32,156 bases of DNA from Bifidobacterium breve (GTDB lineage: Bacteria > Actinomycetota > Thermoleophilia > Gaiellales > F1-60-MAGs149), in assembly GCA_945877865.1 (NCBI GenBank), contig CAMDVX010000006.1, forward strand, positions 1 to 32,156, written 5' to 3'. Both the position numbers and the translations under genes were made by a program. The notes beneath the pieces were generated by a model, which saw nothing but the letters and a program-made list of their open reading frames with translations, ran no database searches and was not told where the DNA came from. This document shows positions 17,733 to 26,923 of this stretch, piece after piece (the stretch's first letter is position 1; each line of letters starts with the position of its first letter).

Positions 17733-18914
17733 CTAGCGGAACGCCTGGATGCCAGTGACGGCACCGCCGACGACCAGCGTATGGACCTCGTGCGTGCCCT
17801 CGTACGTGACGACGCTCTCGAGGTTGTTCATGTGACGAATCACGGGATACTCCAGCGTAATGCCGTTCCCGCCGAGGATCGAGCGGGCGGAGCGTGCGAC
17901 CTCAAGCGCACCGCGCGCGTTGCCCATCTTGCCGAGGCTGACGTGCTCGGGCCGCAGCGCATCGGCGTCCTTGAGTCGACCAAGATGAAGCGCCATCAGC
18001 ATTCCGCGGTTGATCTCAAGCACCATCTCCGCGAGCTTCTGCTGCGTCAGCTGATACGAGCTGAGGGGCTTCGCGAACACGATGCGCTCCTGGCTGTACG
18101 ACAGCGCCTCCTCGTAGCACGCACGAGCGGCGCCAACCACGCCCCAGACGATGCCGTAGCGCGCCTCGTTGAGGCACGAGAGCGGGCCCCGCAGGCTCGT
18201 GGCCTCCGGCAGCCGATTGGCATCCGGCACACGCACATCTTGGAAGACGAGCTCGGAGGTGACCGACGCACGTAGCGACATCTTCTTGTGAATGTCGGGC
18301 GCCGTGAAGCCCGGCATGCCCTTCTCCACCAGGAACCCGCGGATGCCATCGTCGGTCGCCGCCCAGACCACTGCCACATCCGCGGTCGAGCCATTGGTGA
18401 TCCACATCTTCGATCCGTTGATGATCCAGTCATCGCCGTCGCGCTTTGCGAAGGTCCGCATCGAGCCCGGGTCGGAGCCGGCATCAGCCTCGGTGAGACC
18501 AAAGCAGCCGATCGCGTCGCCGGCGGCCATCCGCGGCAGCCAGCTCTGCTTCTGCTCCTCTGAGCCCCAGCGGTAGATCGCGTACATCGCCAGCGATCCC
18601 TGGACGGACACGGCGCTGCGCAGGCCGCTATCGCCATACTCGAGCTCGTGGTTGATCAGCCCGTAGGCGACGGCATTGACGCCCGAGCAGCCATAGCCTT
18701 CGAGGTGCGCGCCGAGGAAGCCGAGCTTGCCGAACTCGCGGAACACCTCGCGTGGCAGGATCCCCTTGTCAAACCAGTCGCCCACCTCAGGAAGGATCTG
18801 CTCCCGCACGACCTCGCGGACGGCGTCGCGAATCGCCCGCTCATCGTCGCTGAGGAGCGCATCGAAGCCGATGTAGTCGAGGGGATCGATCGCGCGATCG
18901 CTGGTCGTGGACAC
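17733..18914 (-). CDS. gcdH: Acyl-CoA dehydrogenase, glutaryl-CoA dehydrogenase-like
   Basis: CFGLTEADAGSDPGSMRT, WIINGSKMWITNGSTADVAVVWA, MSLRASVTSELVFQDVRVP, ILGGNGITLEYPVIRHMNNLESVVTYEGTHEVH. GTG 18914 preceded by GGAGG. Confidence 0.92.
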   Translation of the reverse strand: MSTTSDRAIDPLDYIGFDALLSDDERAIRDAVREVVREQILPEVGDWFDKGILPREVFREFGKLGFLGAHLEGYGCSGVNAVAYGLINHELEYGDSGLRSAVSVQGSLAMYAIYRWGSEEQKQSWLPRMAAGDAIGCFGLTEADAGSDPGSMRTFAKRDGDDWIINGSKMWITNGSTADVAVVWAATDDGIRGFLVEKGMPGFTAPDIHKKMSLRASVTSELVFQDVRVPDANRLPEATSLRGPLSCLNEARYGIVWGVVGAARACYEEALSYSQERIVFAKPLSSYQLTQQKLAEMVLEINRGMLMALHLGRLKDADALRPEHVSLGKMGNARGALEVARSARSILGGNGITLEYPVIRHMNNLESVVTYEGTHEVHTLVVGGAVTGIQAFR

Positions 18915-19035
18915 GAGTGTGACCTCCAAGTTGAATGACAGCAGCCTACCGTAGGCCCTGCGTAAAACCTTTCGCCAAGCGAGCCACTGGGGCTGAAAGT
19001 GGCAGCGTACGGTAGCTGTGTGTACGCTTTGACGC

Positions 19036-20664
19036 ATGCATAAGCTTCCCCTCACCCTCGTCGCCCTCGCTGCGACCCTGATCTCCGCAGCGCCCGCGGT
19101 CGCGAGCACCATCTCTGGCACCATCAAGGGCGGCAAGGGCACGACCGTGGTGGTCGTGCAGTCCGACGGCAAGGCCCGCAAGTCGACAATTACCGCTGCG
19201 GCGGGCACGTTTAAGGTCACCGGCATCACGCCGGCTGGCGCCTCCATCCACCTCGTCGCAGCCGATGGCTCCTACTGGGGTCCAATCGTGCTCGGTGGAG
19301 CGGGCACGAAGGTCTACGAGACCGTGAAGGGCTCGGCAAACCTTGCCCTCGGCGCCGTCAAGCGTAGGTCTGGGTATGCCACCGCCGTGGTTGCCGCAGC
19401 GCGGTACCAGACGGGCGCCGCCTACGCAGTCGCCGCCCGCAGCGGCAAGCCTGTTGGTGCCAGCAAGCTCGGCCGCGTCAAGGTCGGCAACGGTACGAGC
19501 GCACTCGCGGGCTACGGCGGAGCGGGGCGAGACGCCGACCTCGACGGAATCCCTGGCGCCTTCGACATCGACGACAACGGCAACCTGATCCTCGACAACG
19601 TCGACCGCACCACCCGCACCAGCAAGCGCGTCGCGCGCGCATTCGCACCGGCCCTGCGAGACATCTGTCCGACGCCAGACCAGCCTCAGCCGCCAGGCTG
19701 CACGCCGGCGACGCCGCCATCGGGAGGGCCGACGGGAGGGCCGACGGGATCGCCAACTGGTAGCGGCGCGACGAGCGAGTTCAAGCTCTTCTCGAACTTC
19801 AAGCTGACGGATGCCACCTCGATCAATGCCAACATCAGCACGATCACCGACCTGAACGCGCTGATCGCGACCGCAGTGCCGTCCACGGTCACGCTCGCCA
19901 CGCAGGTCATTGGCGGCGGCACGGCTACCCTCGACTGCCTTGGCAACACGTACTGCGCAAGCCACGGCACCTACCCGCTTGTCAACGGCGCCGCCGCGAC
20001 CTACACCGGCACGTACCTTGACCTCGCAACGGGAACTACCGGCGACGCGCAGATCACCCCGGGCGCTGCCCCTGCTGAGATCGGCTCCGGCGACGCCTTC
20101 CTGGAGATGGTCGGATCGTCCTCATATCCGGGCACGCTCAACTTCGTGTTCAACACGGCACCGGCGCTCGCCTCGTACGACGCAGGCAGTGGGGCGACGA
20201 CCGTCTCGTATGACGCCGTTGGCGTGGCTGGCAGGGGCATGACGCCCTCGACGCGCATCACGACCGCATCGGCAGCCACCAGCCTGACCTTTACGTTCTG
20301 GCGACCACAGCGGGCAGCCCTCGCTACGGAGTCGGGCACGTGGACGGACATCGGTGGCCTCACGTACCGGGCTGACGTTCCGAACACGCCAACCGGGAGC
20401 ACCACGCACTCCTGCGTCGGCTCGTACAGCAATGCGAGTGCCAACGGCGTGCCGATCGTGGCGGGCTCGACGAGTGACGGCGTGCTCGACCCTGCGCTCG
20501 ACGCACCGGCGAGCGCAGGGAACACGGTGTCGTGGACGATCGACCTGCGCGTCTGCTTCAGCTGGGCGCTGATGACGGTCGGCACCACGTTTGACTTCGA
20601 TATCCAGGCCGTCAGCCTCTACGGCGACAATGCGGCCCGCAAGCTCTACTTCATCAAGGGGTAG
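19036..20664 (+). CDS. Secreted protein of unknown function
   Basis: Signal peptide MHKLPLTLVALAATLISAAPAVAS; carboxypeptidase-regulatory-like N-terminal beta domain; DADLDGIPGAFDIDDNGNLILDNVD Asp-rich segment; GGPTGGPTGSPTGSG linker. Confidence 0.78.
   Translation: MHKLPLTLVALAATLISAAPAVASTISGTIKGGKGTTVVVVQSDGKARKSTITAAAGTFKVTGITPAGASIHLVAADGSYWGPIVLGGAGTKVYETVKGSANLALGAVKRRSGYATAVVAAARYQTGAAYAVAARSGKPVGASKLGRVKVGNGTSALAGYGGAGRDADLDGIPGAFDIDDNGNLILDNVDRTTRTSKRVARAFAPALRDICPTPDQPQPPGCTPATPPSGGPTGGPTGSPTGSGATSEFKLFSNFKLTDATSINANISTITDLNALIATAVPSTVTLATQVIGGGTATLDCLGNTYCASHGTYPLVNGAAATYTGTYLDLATGTTGDAQITPGAAPAEIGSGDAFLEMVGSSSYPGTLNFVFNTAPALASYDAGSGATTVSYDAVGVAGRGMTPSTRITTASAATSLTFTFWRPQRAALATESGTWTDIGGLTYRADVPNTPTGSTTHSCVGSYSNASANGVPIVAGSTSDGVLDPALDAPASAGNTVSWTIDLRVCFSWALMTVGTTFDFDIQAVSLYGDNAARKLYFIKG
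19722..19757 (+). repeat. 12-bp tandem repeat encoding the GGPT/GSPT linker
   Basis: gggagggccgac x2 exact (19722-19733, 19734-19745) plus a degenerate third copy gggatcgccaac. Confidence 0.75.
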
Positions 20665-20671
20665 GACCGTT

Positions 20672-20706
20672 TCCACCCCCGGCCGCTGCTAGCGTCCGGG
20701 GGTGGA
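20672..20706. terminator. Long hairpin between the secreted protein and the beta-lactamase-fold gene; contains a -10-like box and the GTG start
   Basis: TCCACCCCCGG (20672-20682) pairs with CCGGGGGTGGA (20696-20706); inner CGCT/AGCG adds 4 bp around GCT. Confidence 0.65.
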
Positions 20707-21745
20707 GACCGACGCATTCGCACTCTGTGGCGCGCTCGTCACGAGTAAAGCGGTGACCGCGGTCCAAGCCGCCGTGCAGCTCGGGTCGGACGAGCCTCAG
20801 CAGGCAGCCTTTGGCGCCGCCTCACTAGGCTCACGCTTTGCGCTCGCCTCGCTGACCAAGCCGCTCTTGGCGGTCGCGTGCCTCGTCGCCTGCGATGAGG
20901 AGGCGCTGGAGCTCGATCGGTCGATCCGGCGGGTGGTCCCCGCTGCAGCGGCTGATGTCACGCTCCGCGAGCTGCTCTCGCACGGCAGCGGCCTGCCACC
21001 GGATGACGCGGCCGCACGCCGGCTGCAGCTGACGGACGAAGCAACGTGGCTCGATGTGGCTGCACGCTACCTCGCCGTCAAGCCGACGGCGCCTCCCCGC
21101 CAGCGTCGCACGTACTCCAACGCGGGGTACGCGGTCGCTGCCGCCGTCCTTGAGCACGCGACCGGCATCGGCCATCGCGACTATCTCGCCGAGGCCGTGC
21201 TCGAGCCGATCGGCATGGCGTCGACCACCCTGGGCGCAGCGCCCGACGCTGCAGGGGTGCTGAGCGTCGCTGAGCCGGGGCTGCTTGGCCATGAGCAGCA
21301 GCTGTTCAACGGCGCGCGCTTTCGCACGCTTGGGCTCCCGCAGTCTGGCGCCTACGGAACGGCTGCAGACTATCTGCTCCTGCTGCGGGTCGTGCTGCGC
21401 GGTGGGCGGCTTGACGATGGACGCCAGCTGCTGTCGCCGGAGTCGGCGCTGGAGCTCGTCACCAATCAGCTCGGCGCGCTCCCCGGAGGAGTGGGGGAGT
21501 TCATGGAGTGGGATCGGTGCGACTGGGGCCTCGGCTTCGAGCTACGGGACGGCAAGGATCCTCATTGGACGGGCAGCGCGCTCTCGCCGACCGCCGCCAC
21601 CCACTTCGGCGCGTCGGGCACGCTCGCCGTGATCGACCCACAGCGCGACCTCGTCGCAGTCGTGCTCGCGAACCGTGGTACGTACTCCCGTTGGATGCTG
21701 GAGCCAGGCGGCTGGGGCGATATCTGCGCGGCGTTGGTCGCCTAG
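20702..21745 (+). CDS. Serine hydrolase / class C beta-lactamase-like (PBP-related) protein
   Basis: SxxK motif ASLTKPLLAV, YSN motif TYSNAGYAVAAAVLEHATG, LRELLSHGSGLP, HFGASGTLAVIDPQRDLVAVVLANRGT. Confidence 0.88.
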   Translation: METDAFALCGALVTSKAVTAVQAAVQLGSDEPQQAAFGAASLGSRFALASLTKPLLAVACLVACDEEALELDRSIRRVVPAAAADVTLRELLSHGSGLPPDDAAARRLQLTDEATWLDVAARYLAVKPTAPPRQRRTYSNAGYAVAAAVLEHATGIGHRDYLAEAVLEPIGMASTTLGAAPDAAGVLSVAEPGLLGHEQQLFNGARFRTLGLPQSGAYGTAADYLLLLRVVLRGGRLDDGRQLLSPESALELVTNQLGALPGGVGEFMEWDRCDWGLGFELRDGKDPHWTGSALSPTAATHFGASGTLAVIDPQRDLVAVVLANRGTYSRWMLEPGGWGDICAALVA

Positions 21746-21852
21746 TGCGACGCCTGCCGGCGCTCTGCTGAACGACGCGCACGGCCGCTTGGCAACCCAC
21801 GGATCATCACCTCGAACTTGTGTCAAGGGACTAAACGCGCCACGCTGCACGT

Positions 21853-22368
21853 ATGCGTCTTCGGCACTACTGTGGATTCTGCGGGGGCCCGCTCGGAGCG
21901 CTGACGGGAAGCAAGCAGGTCTGTGCAGCCTGCGGGGAGGCGTGCTACCACAATGCCAAGCCGTGCGCAGCCGTCATCATCCTCGATCGCGCTGGACGCG
22001 TGCTGCTCGGTCGCCGCGCCATCGAGCCCGCGCTCGGCCTCTGGGACCTACCCGGAGGCTTCTGTCATCCAGACGAGACTCCAGAGGCGTGCGCGGTGCG
22101 CGAGGTCATGGAGGAGACCGGCTGCACGATTCGCATCGAGCGTTTTCTCGACCACCTGATCGACGTCTATGGGAGCGGCGGCGACCACACCCTCAACGCC
22201 GTCTTCACGGCCCGCATCATCACGGGCGAGCCCACGCCAGCCGACGACGTGGCCGAGCTGCGTTGGTACGACCTCACGGCCTTACCACCCGTGGAGCAGC
22301 TGGCGTTCGCCAATACCCGGCGGGCACTCGCTGCCCTGCAGACGGCTGCTGGAAGGAATCAGGGGTAG
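21853..22368 (+). CDS. NUDIX hydrolase with N-terminal zinc ribbon
   Basis: CGFCGGPL…CAACGEACYHN zinc ribbon and NUDIX box GGFCHPDETPEACAVREVMEETGC. Confidence 0.92.
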   Translation: MRLRHYCGFCGGPLGALTGSKQVCAACGEACYHNAKPCAAVIILDRAGRVLLGRRAIEPALGLWDLPGGFCHPDETPEACAVREVMEETGCTIRIERFLDHLIDVYGSGGDHTLNAVFTARIITGEPTPADDVAELRWYDLTALPPVEQLAFANTRRALAALQTAAGRNQG

Positions 22369-22387
22369 CGGCGCGAATCCGGCCGGC

Positions 22388-22582
22388 ATGGCTATCGACG
22401 AAGAAGACGAGTGGGGCGACGAGCCCTCGCTGACCGGGCTCGAGCAGTGGGATGAGGACATTTGGGTTGAGGGCGGGATCGCCTCGATCGAGCGGTTCCT
22501 CGCCCGCCACGCAGCGTTCGACATCTGGTGCGACGAGCAGACCCGCAAGTACGGTCGCTCACCCGGTGAAGCTGGGGCCTAG
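22388..22582 (+). CDS. Small acidic hypothetical protein
   Basis: 64 aa MAIDEEDEWGDEPSLTGLEQWDEDIWVEGGIASIERFLARHAAFDIWCDEQTRKYGRSPGEAGA; fits the gap between NUDIX and ileS. Confidence 0.55.
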   Translation: MAIDEEDEWGDEPSLTGLEQWDEDIWVEGGIASIERFLARHAAFDIWCDEQTRKYGRSPGEAGA

Positions 22583-22626
22583 GCAGCAGCGGTAGAGTGC
22601 GCCTGCGTCCACCGCGCCTGTCTGCC

Positions 22627-25600
22627 GTGAGCTACCAACCCGTCACCGCCACCCCCGACCACATTGCGCTCGAGCACCGTGTGCTGGCGCTCTGGGAGCA
22701 GGAGGGGACGTTTGAGCAGCTGCGCGCCAAGAACAGCGGCGGCGCCCCGTTCTCGTTCATCGACGGACCGATCACGGCCAACAACCCGATGGGCGTGCAC
22801 CACGCGTGGGGTCGCTCGCTGAAGGACCTGTTCCAGCGACATCGAGCCATGCGCGGCCACGAGCTGCGCTACCAGAATGGATTCGACTGTCAGGGCCTGT
22901 GGGTCGAGGTTGAGGTCGAGAAGTCGCTGGGTCTGAACTCGAAGCAGGAGATCGAGGAGTACGGGCTCGACCGTTTTGCGCGCGCCTGTCGTGACCGCGT
23001 CGCCGAGTACTCGGCGGTGCAGACCCGACAGTCCAAGCGCCTCGGACAGTGGATGGATTGGGACCGCTCGTACTACACGATGACCGATCCGAACATCGCC
23101 TCCATCTGGCATTTCCTCAAGGTCTGCGACGAACGCGGAATGCTGTACCGGGGCAATCGGCCGATGGTCTGGTGCCCCCGCTGTGGCACCTCGCTTTCGC
23201 AGCACGAGCTGATCGACTCGTATCGGGACCGGACGCACACCACGCTGCACGTGCGCTTCCCGCTCGTCGACGCGCCGGAGGAGGCCGTGGTCATCTGGAC
23301 CACGACGCCGTGGACGCTGCCGGCGAACGTGGCCGCCGCCGTTGATCCGACCGCCGAGTACGCCGCAGTGCGCACGTCGCAGGGCATCGATTGGGTCATG
23401 GCCGCGCGGGTCGAGGACCTGTTCGGTGCCGCTGCCGAGATCGTTCGCACCGCAGCAGGCGCAGAGCTCGTCGGAAAGGCGTATCGCGGACCCTTCGATG
23501 ACCTCGAGGCACAGGCTGAGGTCGCGCACCGCGTTGTCGCGTGGGACATGGTCGCGGCCGATGAGGGGACCGGCGTCGTCCACATCGCGCCGGGGTGTGG
23601 CGCCGAGGACTTCGAGCTCGGCAAGGTCGAAGGCCTACCGGTCTTGGTTCCCGTCGACGAGGCGGGCCGCTTTACCGAGGCGTACGGCTGGCTCGCCGGC
23701 CAGGCGACGGATGCGGCCGCCGCGGGCATCGCGGAGCATCTCGGCAAGACCGGAGCGCTCGTCCGCGCCGGCTCCATCGACCATCGCTTTCCCGTCTGCT
23801 GGCGCTGTGGAACCGATCTCATCTTCCGCGTTGTTGAGGAGTGGTTCATCTCTGCCGAGCCCGTGCGTCAGGCGATGATCGACGCAGCCGCAACCGTGAC
23901 GTGGGTGCCGGAGCAATACGGCAAGCGGATGGAGGACTGGCTGCGCAACATGGGCGACTGGTGCATCTCCCGCAAGCGCTACTGGGGCCTGCCGCTGCCC
24001 TTCTATCGCACCGAGGCCGGCGAGTACACCGTGATTGGATCCGTCGAGGAGCTGCGCGAGCGAGCGATCGACTCTCTTGATGGCCTTGAGGAGCTGCACC
24101 GGCCCTGGATCGATGGAATCCGCATCCGCACCGATTCCGGCGAGGTGGCAGAGCGTGTCACTGAGGTCGGCGACTGCTGGCTCGACGCCGGCATCGTGCC
24201 ATTCTCCACGCTTGGCTGGGGCCGCGAGGCTGCGGTCGAGGGCGGCTACGCTGAGGGCGCGGGCGTCGGCCTCACGCGCGCTGACCTGCCCGATCAGGCG
24301 TACTGGGAGAAGTGGTTTCCGGCTGACTGGATCTCGGAGATGCGAGAGCAAATCCGGCTCTGGTTTTACTCCCAGCTCTTCATGAGCGTCGTGCTCGTCG
24401 GACGCGCGCCCTACCGCTCCGTGTTGGGCTACGAGAAGCTGCACGATGAGACCGGCCGGGCGATGCACAAGTCGTGGGGCAACGCGATCTGGTTTGACGA
24501 TGCGATCGAGGACATGGGCGCAGACGTGATGCGTTGGATGTACGCCCTGCAGACGCCATCGCAGAACATGAGCTTCGGCTACGGACCTGCCAACGAGGTT
24601 CGGCGACGCCTGCTGACCCTCTGGAACTCGTATGCGTTCTTCGTGCGCTACGCCGAGATCGACGGGTTCTCGCCGACGTGGGCCGACGCCGAGACGGGCC
24701 CACCCACGGCATCAGCGCTTGATCGTTGGATCGTGGCCCGCATTGACGAGACCGTGGCGGCCTGCGACGTTGCCCTGGACGCCTACTGGACGCCGACCTA
24801 CGCCCGAGCGGTGGAGTCCCTCATCGACGACGTGTCTGCGTGGTACATCCGTGGCTCTCGAGCACGCTTCTGGCGCGCTGAGAACGATGGGGACAAGGAG
24901 GCTGCGTTTCGAACCCTCTGGTACTGCCTCGTCCAGCTCTGTCGGCTCGCTGCCCCCGCCATGCCGTTTCTGGCCGAGGAGCTCTGGCAGAACCTCGTCC
25001 GCGGCCAAGACGCGGGCGCACCGAGCTCCGTCCACCTCGCCGGCTGGCCGGTAGCAAAGCCCGTCGACCGAGCTGCGCTCGACGCGATGGCCCTTGCCCA
25101 GACCGCCATCTCGCTCGGTCGAGCGGCGCGCGCCCAGTCGAGCCTGAAGCTGCGCCAGCCGCTGCGGGAGGCGGTCGTAGCGACGCCGGACGCCGCTGCA
25201 CGCGCAGCCGTTGAAGGCCTGCGCGATGAGATCGCCCGCGAGCTGAACGTCAAGTCGGTGCGCATCGCGGATGCGGTCGATGAGCTGCTCGACGTCGAGG
25301 TCGTGCCAAACTTCCGCGCGCTCGGCCCACGGCTCGGCAAGGACATCCCGCGCGTACAGCAGCTCCTCAAGGCTGGCGACTATCAGCGTGTCGGGGACTG
25401 CGTCGAAGTTGGGGGCTACACGCTCGGACCCGACGAGATCGAGCTCCGCACCCGGCCGCGGGAGGGCTTTGCCGTCGCCGACGAGGGCGGCCTCGCCGTT
25501 GCCGTGGACACCGAGCTCGATGATGAGCTGGCCGATGAGGGGCTGGCCCGCGAGCTGATCCACTTTATTCAGGGCGAACGCAAGAGCGCTGGTTTCGAGG

Positions 25601-25785
25601 TGGCAGATCGCATTCGCATCGAGCTTGCTCCAAACGATCGTCTGCGTCGCGTGCTTGAGCGGTTTGGCAGAGACATTGAGAGCGAGACGCTGTGTAGCGA
25701 GATCAGCGAGCCCGGCGATGTCAGCGGCGCCCAGTTCGAAGCGGATGACTGCGTGGCGACCGTCCGCGTCATCCGCGACCGCTGA
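22627..25785 (+). CDS. ileS: Isoleucyl-tRNA synthetase
   Basis: GPITANNPMGVHHAWGRSLKDLFQRHRAMRGHELRYQNGFDCQGLWVEVEVEKSLG, editing-domain TTTPWTLPANVA, GDWCISRKRYWGLPLPFY, MHKSWGNAIWFDDAIEDMGADVMRWM, anticodon-binding domain. Start GTG 22627 preferred; the ORF opens at 22597. Confidence 0.95.
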   Translation: MSYQPVTATPDHIALEHRVLALWEQEGTFEQLRAKNSGGAPFSFIDGPITANNPMGVHHAWGRSLKDLFQRHRAMRGHELRYQNGFDCQGLWVEVEVEKSLGLNSKQEIEEYGLDRFARACRDRVAEYSAVQTRQSKRLGQWMDWDRSYYTMTDPNIASIWHFLKVCDERGMLYRGNRPMVWCPRCGTSLSQHELIDSYRDRTHTTLHVRFPLVDAPEEAVVIWTTTPWTLPANVAAAVDPTAEYAAVRTSQGIDWVMAARVEDLFGAAAEIVRTAAGAELVGKAYRGPFDDLEAQAEVAHRVVAWDMVAADEGTGVVHIAPGCGAEDFELGKVEGLPVLVPVDEAGRFTEAYGWLAGQATDAAAAGIAEHLGKTGALVRAGSIDHRFPVCWRCGTDLIFRVVEEWFISAEPVRQAMIDAAATVTWVPEQYGKRMEDWLRNMGDWCISRKRYWGLPLPFYRTEAGEYTVIGSVEELRERAIDSLDGLEELHRPWIDGIRIRTDSGEVAERVTEVGDCWLDAGIVPFSTLGWGREAAVEGGYAEGAGVGLTRADLPDQAYWEKWFPADWISEMREQIRLWFYSQLFMSVVLVGRAPYRSVLGYEKLHDETGRAMHKSWGNAIWFDDAIEDMGADVMRWMYALQTPSQNMSFGYGPANEVRRRLLTLWNSYAFFVRYAEIDGFSPTWADAETGPPTASALDRWIVARIDETVAACDVALDAYWTPTYARAVESLIDDVSAWYIRGSRARFWRAENDGDKEAAFRTLWYCLVQLCRLAAPAMPFLAEELWQNLVRGQDAGAPSSVHLAGWPVAKPVDRAALDAMALAQTAISLGRAARAQSSLKLRQPLREAVVATPDAAARAAVEGLRDEIARELNVKSVRIADAVDELLDVEVVPNFRALGPRLGKDIPRVQQLLKAGDYQRVGDCVEVGGYTLGPDEIELRTRPREGFAVADEGGLAVAVDTELDDELADEGLARELIHFIQGERKSAGFEVADRIRIELAPNDRLRRVLERFGRDIESETLCSEISEPGDVSGAQFEADDCVATVRVIRDR

Positions 25786-25824
25786 GTCGAGCCCCTCGCC
25801 GGGCTGCGTGGGACACTTCCCACG

Positions 25825-26376
25825 ATGACGGTGTCCCGCCCGCTGCTGCACCACCTTCCTAACGCCCTCACGGTGGCGCGGCTGGCCGCGGTACCGACCT
25901 TCGCACTGCTCATGCTGCACGGTGGTTCCACCGGCTCGCCCATGGCAGCCGTGGTCTTCGCCTTCGCGGCCGTCACCGACCTATTAGACGGCGAGCTCTC
26001 CCGCCGCCTCAACGCCCAGACGCGTTTTGGTCGGGTGCTGGATCCCATCGCTGACCGGCTCCTGATCGACGTGGCGGTCGTCCTGCTCTGGCTTGATGGA
26101 CGCGTACCGCTGTGGCTGGTGCTGATCATCGTCGCGCGCGACCTCGCGCTCCTGCTGTCGCTCGCCTTCCACGCGGGGCGCAAGCACGGTGTGTACGTGA
26201 ACGTCGTTGGAAAGGCCGGTACCCTCGTGATGCTGTTTGGCCTCCTGCTGGCAATGGTCACGCCGGCCGGAGCGCTGGCTGCCGCCGTCGTGCTCTGGAC
26301 GGGCGTTCCACTGCTAGTGGCCGCCGGCGCCCTCTACGCCTACGACGTCCTGAGGCGGCGAGCGGGTGGCCTCTAA
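25825..26376 (+). CDS. pgsA: CDP-alcohol phosphatidyltransferase (PgsA-like)
   Basis: PNALTVARL and DLLDGELSRRLNAQTRFGRVLDPIADRLL, matching the D-x2-DG-x2-(A)R-x8-G-x3-D-x3-D motif. Confidence 0.88.
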   Translation: MTVSRPLLHHLPNALTVARLAAVPTFALLMLHGGSTGSPMAAVVFAFAAVTDLLDGELSRRLNAQTRFGRVLDPIADRLLIDVAVVLLWLDGRVPLWLVLIIVARDLALLLSLAFHAGRKHGVYVNVVGKAGTLVMLFGLLLAMVTPAGALAAAVVLWTGVPLLVAAGALYAYDVLRRRAGGL

Positions 26377-26480
26377 CCCTCAAGGCCAGATCGAGCGCAG
26401 CGGATTCGGTACCGAGACCGCCACCTGAACCCTCAACCAGCAGTGGACCCTTTAGGCGTGGTCGGTGTATGCTGCCGCGT

Positions 26481-26918
26481 ATGTTCTGTCAGGAGTGTGG
26501 ATACCGTAATGCAGCCACCGCGCACTACTGCGCAAAGTGTGGGACGCTCCTCGGTGCCGACTCCGCCGAGGACACGGTTAACTACAGCGGTGACGCGGAT
26601 ACGGAAGAGGTTCCCACCGGGCACGCCCACCGACTCCCGGCGGTCGTATTTCGCACAGGTGGCCGTGCCGGCGAGCACCTCGCGCTGTCTGCCGGACGCG
26701 ACACCATTGGCCGCACCGGCGAGGCGACAATCCTCCTTGATGACGTGACGGTCTCCCGCAGGCATGCCGCGATCGAGCTGGAGCCAGACGGCCGCTACCT
26801 CGTCGATCTCGCAAGCCTCAACGGAACCTACGTCAATAATCGTCGCATCGAGCGAGCGCGCCTTCGCGATGGCGATGAGGTCCAAATCGGCAAGTTCAAA
26901 CTGACGTACCTCGAGTAG
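26481..26918 (+). CDS. Zinc-ribbon + FHA domain protein (GarA-like position)
   Basis: CQECGYRNAATAHYCAKCG zinc ribbon; FHA core TIGRTGEATILLDDVTVSRRHAAIELEPDGRYLVDLASLNGTYVNNRRI. ATG chosen over the overlapping ORF start at 26112. Confidence 0.9.
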   Translation: MFCQECGYRNAATAHYCAKCGTLLGADSAEDTVNYSGDADTEEVPTGHAHRLPAVVFRTGGRAGEHLALSAGRDTIGRTGEATILLDDVTVSRRHAAIELEPDGRYLVDLASLNGTYVNNRRIERARLRDGDEVQIGKFKLTYLE

Positions 26919-26923
26919 GTGCG

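Noticed and set aside
24712-25920. 402-aa minus-strand ORF opposite ileS (also 22579-23583)
   Set aside because: Shadow ORFs in antisense to a clear IleRS; no recognisable motifs.
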